Shown: piece after piece, positions 1 to 12,075 of the stretch | Position numbering within the stretch: position 1 is the stretch's first letter | How the letters are laid out: every line of letters starts with the position of its first letter | Assembly: GCA_004369085.1 (NCBI GenBank) | Contig: ML210339.1 | Coordinates: forward strand, 1 to 57,795 | Length of the DNA stretch: 57,795 bases | Reading direction: 5' to 3' | Origin: Coprinopsis marcescibilis | Taxonomy: Eukaryota > Basidiomycota > Agaricomycetes > Agaricales > Psathyrellaceae | Notes under the pieces: generated by a model | Told to the model about the DNA's origin: nothing | What the model saw: the letters and a program-made list of their open reading frames with translations, nothing else | Database searches by the model: none | Program-made: the position numbers and the translations under genes

Positions 1-3000
1 CACTGACCTTGAATCCATATATTCGAGGAACGTAAACGAAACCATTGGCGCGCTTCTGCCCCCCGTGAGGGTTGGGGTTCACAAAGGGCGACACACGCGC
101 GCTGTTGCTGCTTCCCCCGCTGCGAGGCGATAAAGGAGATCCACCAGAAATCGGGGCCTTCCAGAACGGCGCAGGCGCTAACTCGCGATAGGTTTGGAAG
201 AACAAGTGGGCGAATGTGGTACCGAAGAAAGCGCCTAAATATCGTGTTCAGCGGCCTTATCAACAACCTTGTAAAGAACGATGCCGTACCATCCACTCCT
301 TGGAATCTGCTGCTCGGGGGCACGAAGATGTCATTGCAATTTGGGCAGAAAAGCTTGACTGTGTCCACTCCGGGCATATCTGAGCGACCGCAAGGCACGA
401 CGTTGCACGAAACGCAGTAGACACGAGGGCAAGAGCCAAAAACCCCGTTTTCGTATTTTTCCGCCTGCAAAGATAGGGTCAACGATGCCGTCAACTTTCG
501 GAGTTGCCTATGAAGAGTACACACCATGGCCTGCAGGCCCGCACGCGTCAGGATAAACCGTTGGTGGACTAGTCCATAAAGCATTTCTGCAGACGATTCG
601 ACGATTGAAACGTCGGGGATCTTGGAAGCGTCCTCATCCTCTGCACAACGGTTGAGCGAGACGCCTATGAGGTGAATCGGCGGGACCGGAGGGCCAAATG
701 TCTTTGTTGGTAGAGACTGTGCATAGTGCTCGACCATTTGGCACATTCGTTCTTCGCGGGTAGCTGATACTGCCATTGGAGTTTCTGCTGAGTAGGCAGA
801 GTGGAGGAAGAAGTCTGTGAGGCTGAAGATGGTGGGGCATGCGTAGACGAAGTTCTTATCAAGCGTTCTTGTATCAACATCGAATGCATCCCGTAGTGCC
901 CGGAGCAAAATATTTTGAATCTGTGTGGCCTGTAAGCTATCGAAGGTTAGTTACAGCACAGAGTATTTGATTTCAGGCTCCCTTCACCTGTCGCATCCAG
1001 CATGGAACAGATCACCGCGATCGCTAACAGCTGTCGCCAAAGTCGAGCTAACAACCTTCCTAACGAAGTCGTGGGTTGTTTCTGGGCTCCAGTTCGAAGG
1101 TAATGGGACGGGTTCTTGGGATAAGGCGCTGATAGAGTCATAAAGTTGGCTGATTTCGACTTCATAATCCTCCAAAACAGCCTGTCTTCTAGCCGTCCCT
1201 TTGGCCGTATACGTAAAAGATTTAGAGCAATCTGCGGCTATGATCATCTGCACCACGATAGCTCTACAATGAGCTACGAAGACGAAAACCAAAAATAACT
1301 TTATACTCACATCTTGGAATACCCGTGAGTGCTGTGGGGCAAATGCGTTCGCCTTCTGTACACTTGGCCATATCTTGTTGCAAAAGTCGGCGAGTTTGAC
1401 TTCATCCTTGATATCGAATGCAAATGAGGGATGTGGTTCGACGACAAACCCAGCTCGAGACCGGCGGTGGCCGAACATAACAGCGCCTTTGATATGGGGA
1501 TCTTGATTCAGAATCGCCTCTACAGAGTTGTGGGGTGATCGGTACATCTTTTTCTGCAGGTTCTACAGGCTGTAGGACTTACCTAAAGGGCAGGGATTGG
1601 TCTAGAACTTCTTGAGTCTTCGATTGTTGAACACAAGGCAGACGAAACGAACCTTCTCTCCTGTGGTGTGAATGATCTGATCGTCAGACCGTCCGTATAT
1701 TTTCCATAGGTCTGGATTGGTTGGATGTCGCACGAGAAGGTCAGAAGTTGCAAATGCGTTCATTCCGCCGACCGTGGTATTTGTTACGAGCAGCTTGCAA
1801 AAGGGCTGAGACTAGCAGTCTAACATTAGACCAAGTTCTTGTCCTAAGAATACGATCAAAACGCACCACAAGTATCAATTCACAGATTCCGTCGCCCTGT
1901 GGAATCAACTGTGGAGTGATGTTCCTTGCAAACGCAAAATAACCCCAGTCATCAATCGATTTTGCTGTGGGTCCAAGGTCAGTGTATGATCGCGGCGGTG
2001 GCTCCTGCTGCCAGTGCTTAACGTACTGGTAAGGATGCTTGACATTCCGCCACATTCGGTGCTATACAGCATCAGATTCGGCTTCCAGAATGGCCAATGT
2101 GTATACTTACGAGCCATAAAGTGTGTTGGTATTTACACCCTGCGAGGCGAGATAGCTTCCCACACTATCACTGAGGCTTCCTCCGCCGCATATCTACATA
2201 CACCCAGAGAGACGATTGAGTGATCCGACATCGGGGTTATTGGATTCACTGACCACTCCTGTGCGAGAAGCAAGCCATCTGACACATTCTAGGTTCGCCG
2301 CCCATTCCTGTAGACCCAGTTTAGTTTCAATTTCTTGTGAAATCGATCAAGCTCACCTCAATTATTGAAGGAACGGAAATGACCACGTCGGTATCAGTGG
2401 CCACTGATGCATCATAGTGGGCCTTTACGCCCGGAACCTGGGCAGGGAACTGTGGTTTAAACACACTGGCAACGATCCCAGTCGATACCTTTCCCGAGCA
2501 TTAGCATTAGCTTTTCCAACTCCAGCGACTTGACAGACTATACTTACTATACATGCCATTTGCATGACACCAAGTGCATGGAACATGGGCACGATATGAA
2601 GCGAGAAAATCAAGCCAGTCACGTCCACATCTCCAAAATGATAAGCCAAAGATAGCTCTAGAAAACGTCTGTTCGTGATAGGTATTGGCTTTGGGTGGGA
2701 GGTGGAGCCTGGTAACCATATCGGTGTCGTCAGTGAGGACGATCAGGAACGAGGAGTAGAGGACTTGCCTGAAGAATGGAGATAGATAATGACATCATTG
2801 ATACCCCGTCTTTCGTAGACGATGTCCTGGGGGCTAACCTTCGGTTGTCCATACAGGTCGTCAAACAACGGCATGTTCGACGTTTGAGGTTGGACAATCG
2901 ACGTGGACAAACGTTTTAGAGCCTCGGACGCAAGGCCCTGAACCTTCGGCTCCTGACCCACGAGAATGTGCCTGACGTCGAGCTCTTTGACCAGGTGGGC

Positions 3001-3460
3001 AATAGCTGCAGGCGAGTTTCGCGGAGAAATCGGGAATGCCACATATCCTGCACGATAAATGGCGGTCATCATGACAAAATACGTTATCGTATCTGCGAAT
3101 GTAAGAACAGTTTAGAGGGATTTAGTTTGTTGCAAGCCTCTTACACGTACCTGATGCAGCAAGGATTCCGATGATTGGAGGCTTGTACAGCCCGACTGAC
3201 CAGTTCATGATCTTCCGAACTCGCTTCACTCCACAGTTAATGGCTTCTACAGTTTCAGGCCATCGGATGGTCGTAACTTCGCCATCATCGTCGAATAGAA
3301 ATAGAGGGTGGTCCGAGTTGTTGTCACTGTTCCATTTGTAGAGTTCAGCCGGATGCAAAGATCCATCAAGAGGAGGCGATGTGAAGGTCTTGGACACAAG
3401 GGCTTGAGTTTTGGGGACGCGTTCGACTGGAATACGATCTTCTGCGCTAATTGTGCTCAT
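1..3460 (-). CDS. Chimeric A-T (NRPS-like adenylation-thiolation) protein fused to CK2 regulatory subunit C-terminal part (partial at window edge)
   Basis: ATG at 3460 (MSTISAEDRIP). Fifteen exons: 3460-3151, 3092-2769, 2708-2548, 2488-2357, 2307-2254, 2193-2111, 2061-2027, 1964-1867, 1811-1653, 1601-1583, 1519-1311, 1247-988, 936-525, 464-290, 234-8 or beyond; all joins keep frame. Residues 1-600 are an adenylation domain like those of basidiomycete adenylate-forming reductases: P-loop SSGSTSHPKP, YGSTECGG, GRSDDQI, and TAKGTARR with the A10 lysine. A thiolation domain follows with its phosphopantetheine serine in GCDSLQATQIQ, the serine codon split by an intron. No reductase domain follows. 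Instead, about 100 residues later, the frame enters CK2-beta sequence: IPDVSIVESSAEMLYGLVHQ, the zinc finger CPRVYC...CPNC, FFGTTFAHLFFQTYRELAP and the terminal PRIYGFKV. The CK2-beta N-terminal third is missing. No decay is visible. Expression and function as one protein are inferred, not shown. Confidence 0.8.
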
Positions 3461-3506
3461 AGTAAAGCGATACGTTTGGGGCAACGTCCCTAATTATTAG
3501 CGAGCC

Positions 3507-3515
3507 GATATATAT
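3507..3515 (-). promoter_or_regulatory. TATA-like element of the A-T/CK2-beta gene
   Basis: On the minus strand a TATATAT run lies about 50 bp upstream of the ATG at 3460. The same spacing is seen before other genes in this window. Confidence 0.4.
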
Positions 3516-4837
3516 CCCAACCTGTGCGCCGACCTGCGTGATAGGAACGTGCGGTCTGGTCCTTCCGCCGATTCGGTTACTAGATATTTTGCGACCCCTC
3601 CATTTCGGAACTTTACTTTGCCATGAACTTGGATCAACTTTTGATTGAAGGGTCAAAACGATAGGTTTTAATGACCGGTGCAATAGTGTCTGTTAAGCAT
3701 GCACATCAGGACATGTGCAAAGCTAAAGAAAACGTTGTGAAGCGAATTCAGCGTTGCCCACCTTCTAAGTTCCAATTAGCCATGCTTCACGGGTCAAGTC
3801 ACCCGATTAGGCGTATACATTTGCGAAATATCAAATCATGTCACGACGGAACGTATTCTAAGGCTGCGTTGTGGGTACAACCAGGACTGTCACGGTAACG
3901 GCCGCGCTCATTGGTCTTGTTAGTCGTGGGAATATAGTTTAATCGCCGATAGAAGGTCTCGGCCGATTAATCGGAGTGATGCCGGTCGGCATATTAGCAG
4001 GTGTCTTCGGTGCTGTTCTTCTATGCATCCGATTCGGGTCACACTTCCCAGACTGGGGCCCCACAATATAGTATACGACTCCCTGCTTGGAAGGCCGAGA
4101 TGGAACTGAAGAATACACGCCTGAATCGCACACCGAAAGGCGCGAATAGACGTCCACAGCGAGGATATCGGGTATCAAAATTCACAAACCTTTATCGCAT
4201 AAGTACGAGTTTAAACGGAAGTTTTGGCTTGGGACATGTATGTCAGGCAGTTTTGGTCACTTTCCAAGGCTCCTAGACTATGGCTGGATGCTTGGTGTTG
4301 AGTCCCAATGACGGCAAAGCTTTTAATGAAACGTACTTGCCTCAGCCAAATTCCAACTTGAATGCAAGACCAATCGAGTCCCAGACGTCGACAAGCTCGA
4401 GCGTAGTGCCTACTTATGGCTATCTGGGGGCCCTAAATATTCAAGCTGGTACAGTCTTTGAGCAATTATTTTGACGGCCCCTCATACCTCAGGCGGTGCG
4501 ATCCCTCCTTTGCCTTGGTTCATCTTGCCTTGATGACCCCCACTCTCAGAAGACACGTCCAGGTGCATAAGAGCTATCAATGTGAGAACTGAATAACTCA
4601 GTATAATTGTAAGCACACGGAGAAGAATGCAGTTCACCGGTTGTATTCGTCCTCTCCGTTGGACCACATTACCACCTGTAAGGCCTCTATCGACCCAAAC
4701 ATCCGGAATGCAGGTTCACATCTCTACCATGAGCAAGCGAGAGCATATCGGTCGTATCCGTTACCTAGATTCTTGAACCAAGCGGTCGTCTGTGCCCTCG
4801 ATTCCAAATGAACTGCATTAACAGCCCACCACACGTC
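3516..4837. other. Region without a callable gene; possible membrane-segment remnants
   Basis: No full gene can be built. On + at about 3970-4075 a hydrophobic stretch (VGILAGVFGAVLLCIRFGS) resembles a single membrane span, followed by an acidic/basic tail after a possible splice acceptor at 4070. At 4280-4474 (+) an S/T-rich ORF, and at 4482-4667 (-) a second hydrophobic ORF, are also open. These might be remnants of a membrane protein; none has a recognised domain. Confidence 0.2.
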
Positions 4838-6748
4838 TCAAACAAGAATACCCTGCTCCCTCGCCAACTTTTCCATCTGCTCCGCAATTCCCCAAATCCT
4901 CCTCCGATTCCTCATGCTCGGGCTCCTGCTACAGCATATCCGATACATCAACCACGGCGCCTTATGACCCAGCTCTTCCAGCTTAACAGTTTCCACCCTC
5001 TTCACCTCGCCCCTCTTCGTCATGCGAACAACTCTGAACGCGTCAAGCCACCCTTGTTCCCACTTATCCAGATCTTCGCGTTGCCTAGAGCCGTCAGGGG
5101 TCACTATAGGGCTCGAAGGGAGGTAGTAGCGTTCCGCGGTGGATAGCACGGCGTGGCAGACCTGGTCCACGTGCGGGAGCACGGCAGCTCTTAAAATTCT
5201 GTTAACGGACATAAAGCGAAGCAAGTCTTTGATGGGGAGGTATGCAGCGACAGAAAAGAGAATGTCGAAAGGCAACGTATCGATATTGCGGCCAGCCGAG
5301 GATATGGGCACCTTCGCACTGGCTACCTGCAGCATCTGCCTTTTCCTAGACGCAGCCACCGCTTCTGCAATTGGGAATCTGACAACAACTAGGTCAGGAC
5401 CTATTCTACGCTGGAGATGCAGCAAGGAAACGCACACATCGGGTCGGACAAAGACCCACAGGTTGCCTTTTCCCCTCCAGGCCTCATATAAAATCCGCTC
5501 TGTGCTCTTCGTGTCGTCGCACAGCAGCTTCTTCCACCACCGCTTGCGATCATCGAATCGACAGACCGCTACCCTGTTCGCATACTGGCCAACCGTCTCA
5601 TGGGCCCATAGTCAATCAGATTGTTCCTGTTGAGCGTTCCGTAATAGCCAGAGCGACTTAGGGTGTTGCGCGTGATGAAGCGATAGAGGATCTGTGTGTC
5701 GAGCGATGGCGCAGCAGTCCTGAGGATGCAGTATGCGGTGAATGTTATGAGGGAGCTTCTACAAGAGTGGCCTTTTCCAAAAACGCCGTATTGCGTTGAA
5801 GGGTCGTCGTGCAGCTGGTAATAGCCATATGCACCTGTGTCTGATGAAGGAATGGCGTTGAAAATTAGAAGGGCAGGGTCGTCTTCAGTGAAATTGGATT
5901 CTCGCCATCCTGAACACATGTTGAGGAACGGGTGCATTAGAATCTAGAGAGATTTGAAACTGACCTCCGCTGACGTCGAATGGGTCTCGACAGTGAAGCA
6001 GGGGGCCCCCAGCCTCATGCCCGGTAAGAATAACGTAGTCCCTAGACGCGTCGACGTCGGCTTGAGATAATACCAAGCCGTTAAGGATCTCATGGCTGGG
6101 GAATTTGTCGTTGTAGTCCTTCTCTTTTTCACTGCCTAAGGGGTGGTTGGTCGAAACAATTGGCCACACTGAGAGGAAAAAGCATACCAATTACCCGGAA
6201 CTCAGACACATCCTCATAGTCCCAATCTGCGATATCAGGACCATCCAGGCTCAAGAGAGTCTCAGTGTCTGAAGAGTCTGAGCATTCGGAATCAGACTCA
6301 CTCGAGGCATCCTCCGAGTCCGTCCACTCTGCCTCTTCCTCGCTGTAACCTATGTCCTCGACGTTGATTTGGACCTTATCGTCGATCCAGTTGCAAGAGA
6401 GGACATTGTCCTTGTGATCATCTTCATCTGTCTCTTCGGGCACATAATCGTCGTCGTTCTCATCCTCGGGTTCTAACTCTCTATCTTTCTCCAGCTCTTC
6501 GAACGAACGGTGCCACACCGACAAAAAGTCGCTCCTCTCATAGTTACATAGTTCAGATGACAGCTCTTGCACAAGCTGTTGTTTCTAATAAATACCAGTT
6601 CACATGATCAACATTTGGCCACTCACTTCTGCGCGCCACTCCAAATGGGTCGTTGCTGTAATCTATCAAAGTGAAATGCGGATTCAATGCAACGGAAGCT
6701 GGAAGGGTTGATAAGACGCACCACGCAGAAAACGCTAAATTCGCCCAT
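4838..6748 (-). pseudogene. F-box protein gene, copy A (frameshifted)
   Basis: Comparison with the inverted copy at 24812-26420 gives the model. Tiny exon 1 at 6748-6722 (MGEFSVFCV), exon 2 at 6662-6627, exon 3 at 6584-6188 (acidic, with SDSECSDSSDTE), exon 4 at 6135-5965 (VLSQADVDASRDYVI), exon 5 from 5909 down to the stop at 4838. The F-box is LPFDILFSVAAYLPIKDLLR, about 140 residues before the end, and the tail is IWGIAEQMEKLAREQGILV. Near 5605, just after IDYGP, the frame shifts: copy B has 4 nt more here, so the upstream frame stops about 10 codons later at 5570 while the downstream frame continues cleanly to the end. F-box proteins recruit substrates to SCF ubiquitin ligases; the substrate here is unknown. 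It is either a young pseudogene or a gene with a sequence error. Confidence 0.65.
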
Positions 6749-7039
6749 AGATTTCTGACTCCAGAGTGGGTATCGCAAGTGAACCAGTATTGACGATAGT
6801 GACTGTGACAATACAAGAAGAAAGGTGAGAGAAGGTGTTCCTGGATTTCTAGACTGGGTGACCGTTATCGCGTCACCATGGCTGCCGCCGGCTATCCTCA
6901 CCCTGATTTACCGGAAAACTGTCTCCTACTGACTTGTGAGTTATTAATTTTCCAGCGTGTATTGATCATATCAGATGTTTTCGAAGCAGAAAATAAACCT
7001 TGAGCGATGAAGTAGAAGCCTGAGGTTATGCATGGTTGA

Positions 7040-7340
7040 TTACACGAGGATACCCTGCTCCCTCGCCAGCCACTCAATGGCCTCTGCAATGCCCCAGATT
7101 TGCCTTCTGTTCGTCATGCTACGGCTCCCACTGCACTCAATCCAATGAATGAGCCGCGGTTCATTCCAGCGTAAGCTGCTCAAAAGAGACCGCTTCTCCT
7201 TGACGCAAACATACTCTAACGAGTCAATCCACACCCTCCTCCGCCAAACCTCAAAACTTTCTTTACCATCAATTCTTGATAGGATCGATAGTAGTAGTAG
7301 TGATAGGATTGGCAATAGGCAGTAGCGTCCGACATATCTC
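7040..7340 (-). pseudogene. C-terminal fragment of a third F-box paralogue
   Basis: Minus strand: the last 50 or so residues (WNEPRLIHWIECSGSRSMTN, then RRQIWGIAEAIEWLAREQGILV in the same frame) closely match the tails of copies A and B. Upstream, GRYCLLP and FEVWRRRVWIDSLE match the ERYYLP and KWEQGW regions only loosely, and the DGSRQRED stretch has degenerated to a serine/leucine-rich run. No F-box or N-terminal part can be found upstream. It is a relic. Confidence 0.55.
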
Positions 7341-7344
7341 CCAC

Positions 7345-9485
7345 AAATCTGGTACAGGCCAGTCGGTACGATGAGGATAAAGACCTGGCGGAAGGAGGCT
7401 CCTCCAGTGTTCTCCTGGACCTTGGTATTATGTCGTTGAGAGTCTGGCGAGGAATATCGAATACGGAGTAATGTAAAAAATTAGAATTGCTGGCAGACGG
7501 CGAAGGTGGTGGTATCTCAGGCCCAATGAACGACTGGCGACTGGAGGCGCGTGGGATGATGCCGGCCATTCGGGACTCGCTCCTCCCGGACCATTGTCCT
7601 CAAACCCATGCAACTCACAACAATTTCACACTAAGATCGTAAATGTCGTATATTTCCAATGCGTTCTTCTGTATTCGTATTCAATTCACGCTGGTCGGAT
7701 GCATGGATCTGCAAGGACCGCGCCGCGCGCCATCTTCCAAGTTTTAGTCCCGATCCGCACAGGGTAATCATTGCCAAAAGACTTTGGGGTGCTTCATGAT
7801 TGAGCCGCGGGTGGGATTGGGAACTGTTCCCGGGCAAGGCGCAAAAAATGAGGGGTTGAAGTGGGCTTTGCTCCAGCAGCTGTCGTCGTTCGAGTCCGAG
7901 GCTGCGCTACCTGTGATGGGGTGCTACATTGAAACGCGAATATTGTTAGACAAATATTGGCGGGCAAAATTCCGGAGAACTCACGTATGCGCATTTGGTG
8001 TTATCTGTGTAACTGATAATCGAGTCAGGATCATCTCGCCGTTGCTGATAAGACATTAAATGCACGTACTTGCACTGGAAGTGGTCATCGCCGTCAATAC
8101 GAACGGCTATAGGCGAGGCGGTACTTTCGGTGTGGGTTGGGCAGCACCAAACCTCACCCTGGTTATTTGGCGATCAGCTTGCAATCTCCACACATAGCTT
8201 TCGAATAACAACCCACCCGGTTGAAGATGTCCAAGATCCTCGAATACTCAGCATAGGCCCCTACGACCAACGTAAAAATAACGGCGAGAATTCCAGTGCG
8301 CATTGTGGAGGAGGTATCAAAGTAGGACGGGGAGGACAAGAGAGGACAATTAGGGGCGAACGAAGCTTGGGGATATTTATTTTTTCGATATATATATCTT
8401 CCCCAAAGAATATGACTGCTCGCCGTTTGTTCCGCAGCTCCGCATGATCTGAAGGTTTAATTGGAATTCAACCATTTCTCCGCACTGTAGAGACTAGGAG
8501 CAGCTCGGGAGGCGTATTATTGCCAGCAGAAGCCCAAATCTTATCTTTAATCAATGAATGCTCGCTTGCCACCTTCTTATGCATTCCAGTTTATTCCGGC
8601 AACACGGAACAACCAACCCCAGAATTCCCAGCGCCACCGTGACATTCACGCGACGCGTCAAACGCGTCACCGGCCCGGATGTGCCGTTACATATGCGGGG
8701 GTGAATGACGCACGGACCCATTATACCCTTCTCTTTCCCTCCACGATGATCTCGATGTTCTACTGTCGATACTCTCAGTATTTTCGATCTGCTGGACTTT
8801 TTTAATGGACATTAAACGACGATGGGCGACTCAATATGTTGTCGAACTGACCCAGTATACCTCTTCGGCACAGATGCACGGTGTACTGCGTTGTGACTGC
8901 CAGTCGAGGAGAGTTGGATGAGCTTTGCCGTTCGAAAAGTGCTTTGGTAAGGAACATTCTTTGTGGTCATCGAAAACGAGCTCTTACCAGTGCCCTGGCC
9001 GCTTTTAGTGACAAACTGGACCCCGCATGTTCCACGTCTGGCGCTGTGCACAGTATATCTGTATCTGGATTCTCTCCCGCCTCTTCCTGGCCGAAAACAA
9101 GGTGGCTTGAATATGCGGCCTCGAGGCGAAGGTCTTGTTTGCTTGTGAAGGGGGGTTGGCTCGAAACAAAGGGAATGCAACGACAGGACAGCAAAGTAGG
9201 ACGCATTGGAGAGTTTTGATTTATGGATCGTTCGATTCTTGGTCTCTTCCCCATGGTACCGTTGTACCAGGCAAACACCACGCGCTCCACGTGGGGATCA
9301 TAACATTTCGAACTTATGGTTGGTCATTTCCTCATGTGCCCGTCTTTTGCGAACTCTTTCGACTGAATACGTAAAATTCTAGATCGGAACGTAGATTTGG
9401 CACCGCTATATATTTCCTTGTAAAGCAAGTATGGCGCTTTTAAGAGCGAGCTCGACCCTTCACCACGAAGGGATCGGGCTGCTGA
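7345..9485. other. Intergenic, no gene supported
   Basis: Several open frames of 60-125 codons exist on both strands, but none has a conserved motif, a consistent intron set or a membrane/secretion signal. A TA-rich run lies at 8385-8397. Confidence 0.4.
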
Positions 9486-9489
9486 AAAC

Positions 9490-9496
9490 TATATAT
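9490..9496 (+). promoter_or_regulatory. TATA box of GMC gene 1
   Basis: TATATAT sits 57-51 bp before the ATG at 9547. A second TATATAT occurs further upstream near 9410. Confidence 0.5.
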
Positions 9497-9546
9497 TTGG
9501 TTGGACTGTACATCTCCCCAGCACGCACGATTCAGTTTCCCCCATC

Positions 9547-11779
9547 ATGAAGCTCTATCTGGCGTTGTCAGGCCTTCTTACCCTTGCTGTTGGTCTGGTG
9601 AAAGCGACAGTGTATCAGAACGTTGACGATCTCAGCGATGCGGCAAACTTTGACTTCATCATCGTTGGAGGTGAATTTTGTTGCTTAGCGAAAGTGGGGC
9701 TGGCTAACGGATCCGCAGGAGGTACAGCCGGCGCTGTATTGGCAAGCCGTCTGTCAGAGGTGCGCAGGTTCAACGTCCTGATCATTGAAGCGGGGCCCAA
9801 GTATGTGTTTAATAAATTGTCGGCTACTCATTGCGGGGGTGCTGACCGTACATTGCAGCAACGAAGGCGATGATAACTTGGTTATCCCCGCGATGTGGGC
9901 GGGCTTGTCTACGACCAAGTATAACTGGAATTATACCACAGTATCCCAGCCTGGATTACTAGGAAAGGCTCTCCAGTATGATCGGGGGCATGTTTTGGGG
10001 GGAAGTAGCTCTATCAGTATGTGATTACGGCGATGGTAGACGTATCTTGAGCTGACGTGCGAATTGTAGATGCCATGGTTTACTCGCGTGGGGCTGCCGA
10101 TGATTACGACCGGTGGGCACGGATTACTGGGGACAATGGTTGGCGTTGGAGCAGTCTCTTCGACCTCATCAGAAAGGTACGTACCCGCTCTGTAAGCCTT
10201 GTGGGTATGTACATATGCACAACTGACGGGGTTTCTCTGTGCAGCATGAGAAGTTTGTGCTCCCAGCCGGCGGCCGAAACATCAGTGGACAGTATGATCC
10301 CCGTGTTCATGGATTTGAAGGAAATACGCAGGTATCATTGCCGTGGAGTGGGCCTAATGATTTTGATTCTCGATGTCTTGAAACTGTGCGGAACGATACC
10401 GAGTGGGGGTTCAACCTCGACCCTAATTCGGGCAAACCTTTGGGCCTCAGTATGTCTCTTGTGATACCGTCTAAAAGGCACTGACCAAATGCCCATTTTC
10501 AGCGTGGATTCAATCGACTGTCGGAAACGGCGAGAGAAGCAGCTCGGCAACTGGGTACCTGAACACTGATGTGCGGCAAAGGCCGAATTTGAGTATTCTT
10601 CTCAACACGCGGACTACTCGTATTTTGCCTGTTGGGAGGGGCAAAGAACCGGATATGCGAACTGTCGAGATTGCAGCAGGCCCTGATGGTTTGTTTTTCC
10701 AAGAGGTTGTCCCGGATAGTTACTGATGGTTCTCCGTGATAGGTCCGCGCAGGACTTTGACTGCCAGGCGAGAGGTGATTCTCTCAGCTGGAGCCATTGG
10801 TTCACCACAGATCCTGCTGAATTCTGGTATTGGGGACAGACAAGAGCTGTCGAGCATCGGAGTTCCGTTAGTCCATTCTCTCCCTGACGTCGGAAAGGGA
10901 CTGCAAGACCACGTTACTTCGGGTGTGATTTGGGCCAAGACTGAAGAATCGCCCCCACCGTGAGTTGTTTCTTGCTCTTTGGCCGTTTCAGTTTGTGTTG
11001 ACCTTTTCTTGAAGCCTGGACCCCGCGGTTGCGCTGGACATGTGGCGTTCCAACAGGACAGGACCGATGACTGAAGCGGTCGGCCACCAAATCCTTTGGG
11101 CGAGGATCCCGGCCAGGGCTGACATCTTTAAGAACTATCGAGACCCTTCTTCTGGTCGTGGTGCTCCCCACATTGAGCTTGCCCTGTTCAACCTCCAGAA
11201 TGTAACGGGCAGCATCAATGTGTTGCTTACACCGTATTCCCGTGAGTCGACAGCATTCTCCGTCTTGTTAGGCCGGCTGTTTACTTAATATCTTTCTCTC
11301 TTACTAGGTGGTTCTGTTAAGATTCGTTCAAGCAATCCCTTCGACGCTCCCATTATAGACCCTGGATACCTTTCCCATGAATTCGACCTAGAAGCCTTCG
11401 TCGAAGGTGCCCGTATTGCGAAAAGGTTCTTTAGTGCTCCGGCTTGGAATGGGTTCACCAACGGGCTCGTCACTCCAGATCCAGATACAACTTCAGCCGA
11501 AGACTACTACCAATATGTGAGGAACACCACTGGGAGCACGCTCCACGCGTCGGGGACGGCCGCTATGTCTGCCCGGAATGCAAGAAATGGGGTCGTTGAC
11601 CCTGATCTCCGTGTCAAAGGTGTAAAGGGGTTGAGAGTTGTGGATGCTTCGGTCTTTGTGGGTTATATTCGCTGTTGCGTTTACGGTGTCTGGACTCACA
11701 TCTCGTTTTCTTGTGCTAGCCTTTTATCCCAACCTCAACGACTCAGGCACCTGTATATACTCGTGGTCCGCAAAAGTGA
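9547..11779 (+). CDS. GMC oxidoreductase 1 (AA3_2, aryl-alcohol-oxidase-like), C-terminus altered by element insertion
   Basis: FAD-dependent oxidases/dehydrogenases of this family act on alcohols or sugars outside the cell and can feed H2O2 to peroxidases. The first 20 residues form a signal peptide (MKLYLALSGLLTLAVGLVKA). The FAD fold follows: NFDFIIVGG, then across an intron GGTAGAVLASRL; then VLGGSSSINAMVYSRGAADD. Later come ILSAGAIGSPQILLNSGIG and the first catalytic His in TLHASGTAAMS. Introns of about 50-65 nt occur at 9670, 9811, 10018, 10177, 10450, 10690, 10960, 11240 and 11650, all GT-AG. The last exon reads PFIPTSTTQAPVYTRGPQK then TGA: the second catalytic His (GHTQ in paralogues) is Thr, and TRGPQK plus the stop come from an inserted element at 11760. 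The lost tail (VAERAADLIKGGL) lies intact at 12032-12075. Activity is doubtful. Confidence 0.75.
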
Positions 11780-12029
11780 TGGCTAGCCGAATATTTCCCA
11801 CGTGTTTTTGAGCATGTCCCTTGCAGCGAAATCAAGTTCTCTTGCGACCCATTGCATATTACCACTTCAAATTAATGGAGTACTATGCTGAGTGCAAGAA
11901 GAGTTTATGGTAGCCATTTGAGAGAAAACTGTAGTGATTGTGTGGAATAACATCCAGTACAAAATGAACTACCACCGTGAACGCGTCTGGTCGCTTATGT
12001 AACTAGCCATCACTTTTGCGGACCACGAG
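11760..12029. mobile_element. 270-bp MITE with 27-bp perfect inverted repeats and TA target duplication
   Basis: Bases 11760-11786 and 12003-12029 are perfect reverse complements (left end CTCGTGGTCCGCAAAAGTGA...). TA flanks both sides (11758-11759 and 12030-12031). Removing the element and one TA restores the reading frame of the interrupted exon (VY-IVAERAADLIKGGL-stop), which fixes the boundaries. There is no coding capacity. TA duplication is typical of Tc1/mariner-type transposition; the family is otherwise not identified. Confidence 0.85.
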
Positions 12030-12075
12030 TATCGTTGCTGAAAGAGCTGCCGACCTGATCAAAGGAGGTCTCTAA
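12030..12075 (+). pseudogene. Displaced 3' end of the last exon of GMC gene 1
   Basis: Codons GTT GCT GAA AGA GCT... to TAA at 12073 encode VAERAADLIKGGL, the normal C-terminal helix of the paralogues. It is cut off from GMC 1 by the inserted 270-bp element, whose first codons supply a stop. Confidence 0.8.
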
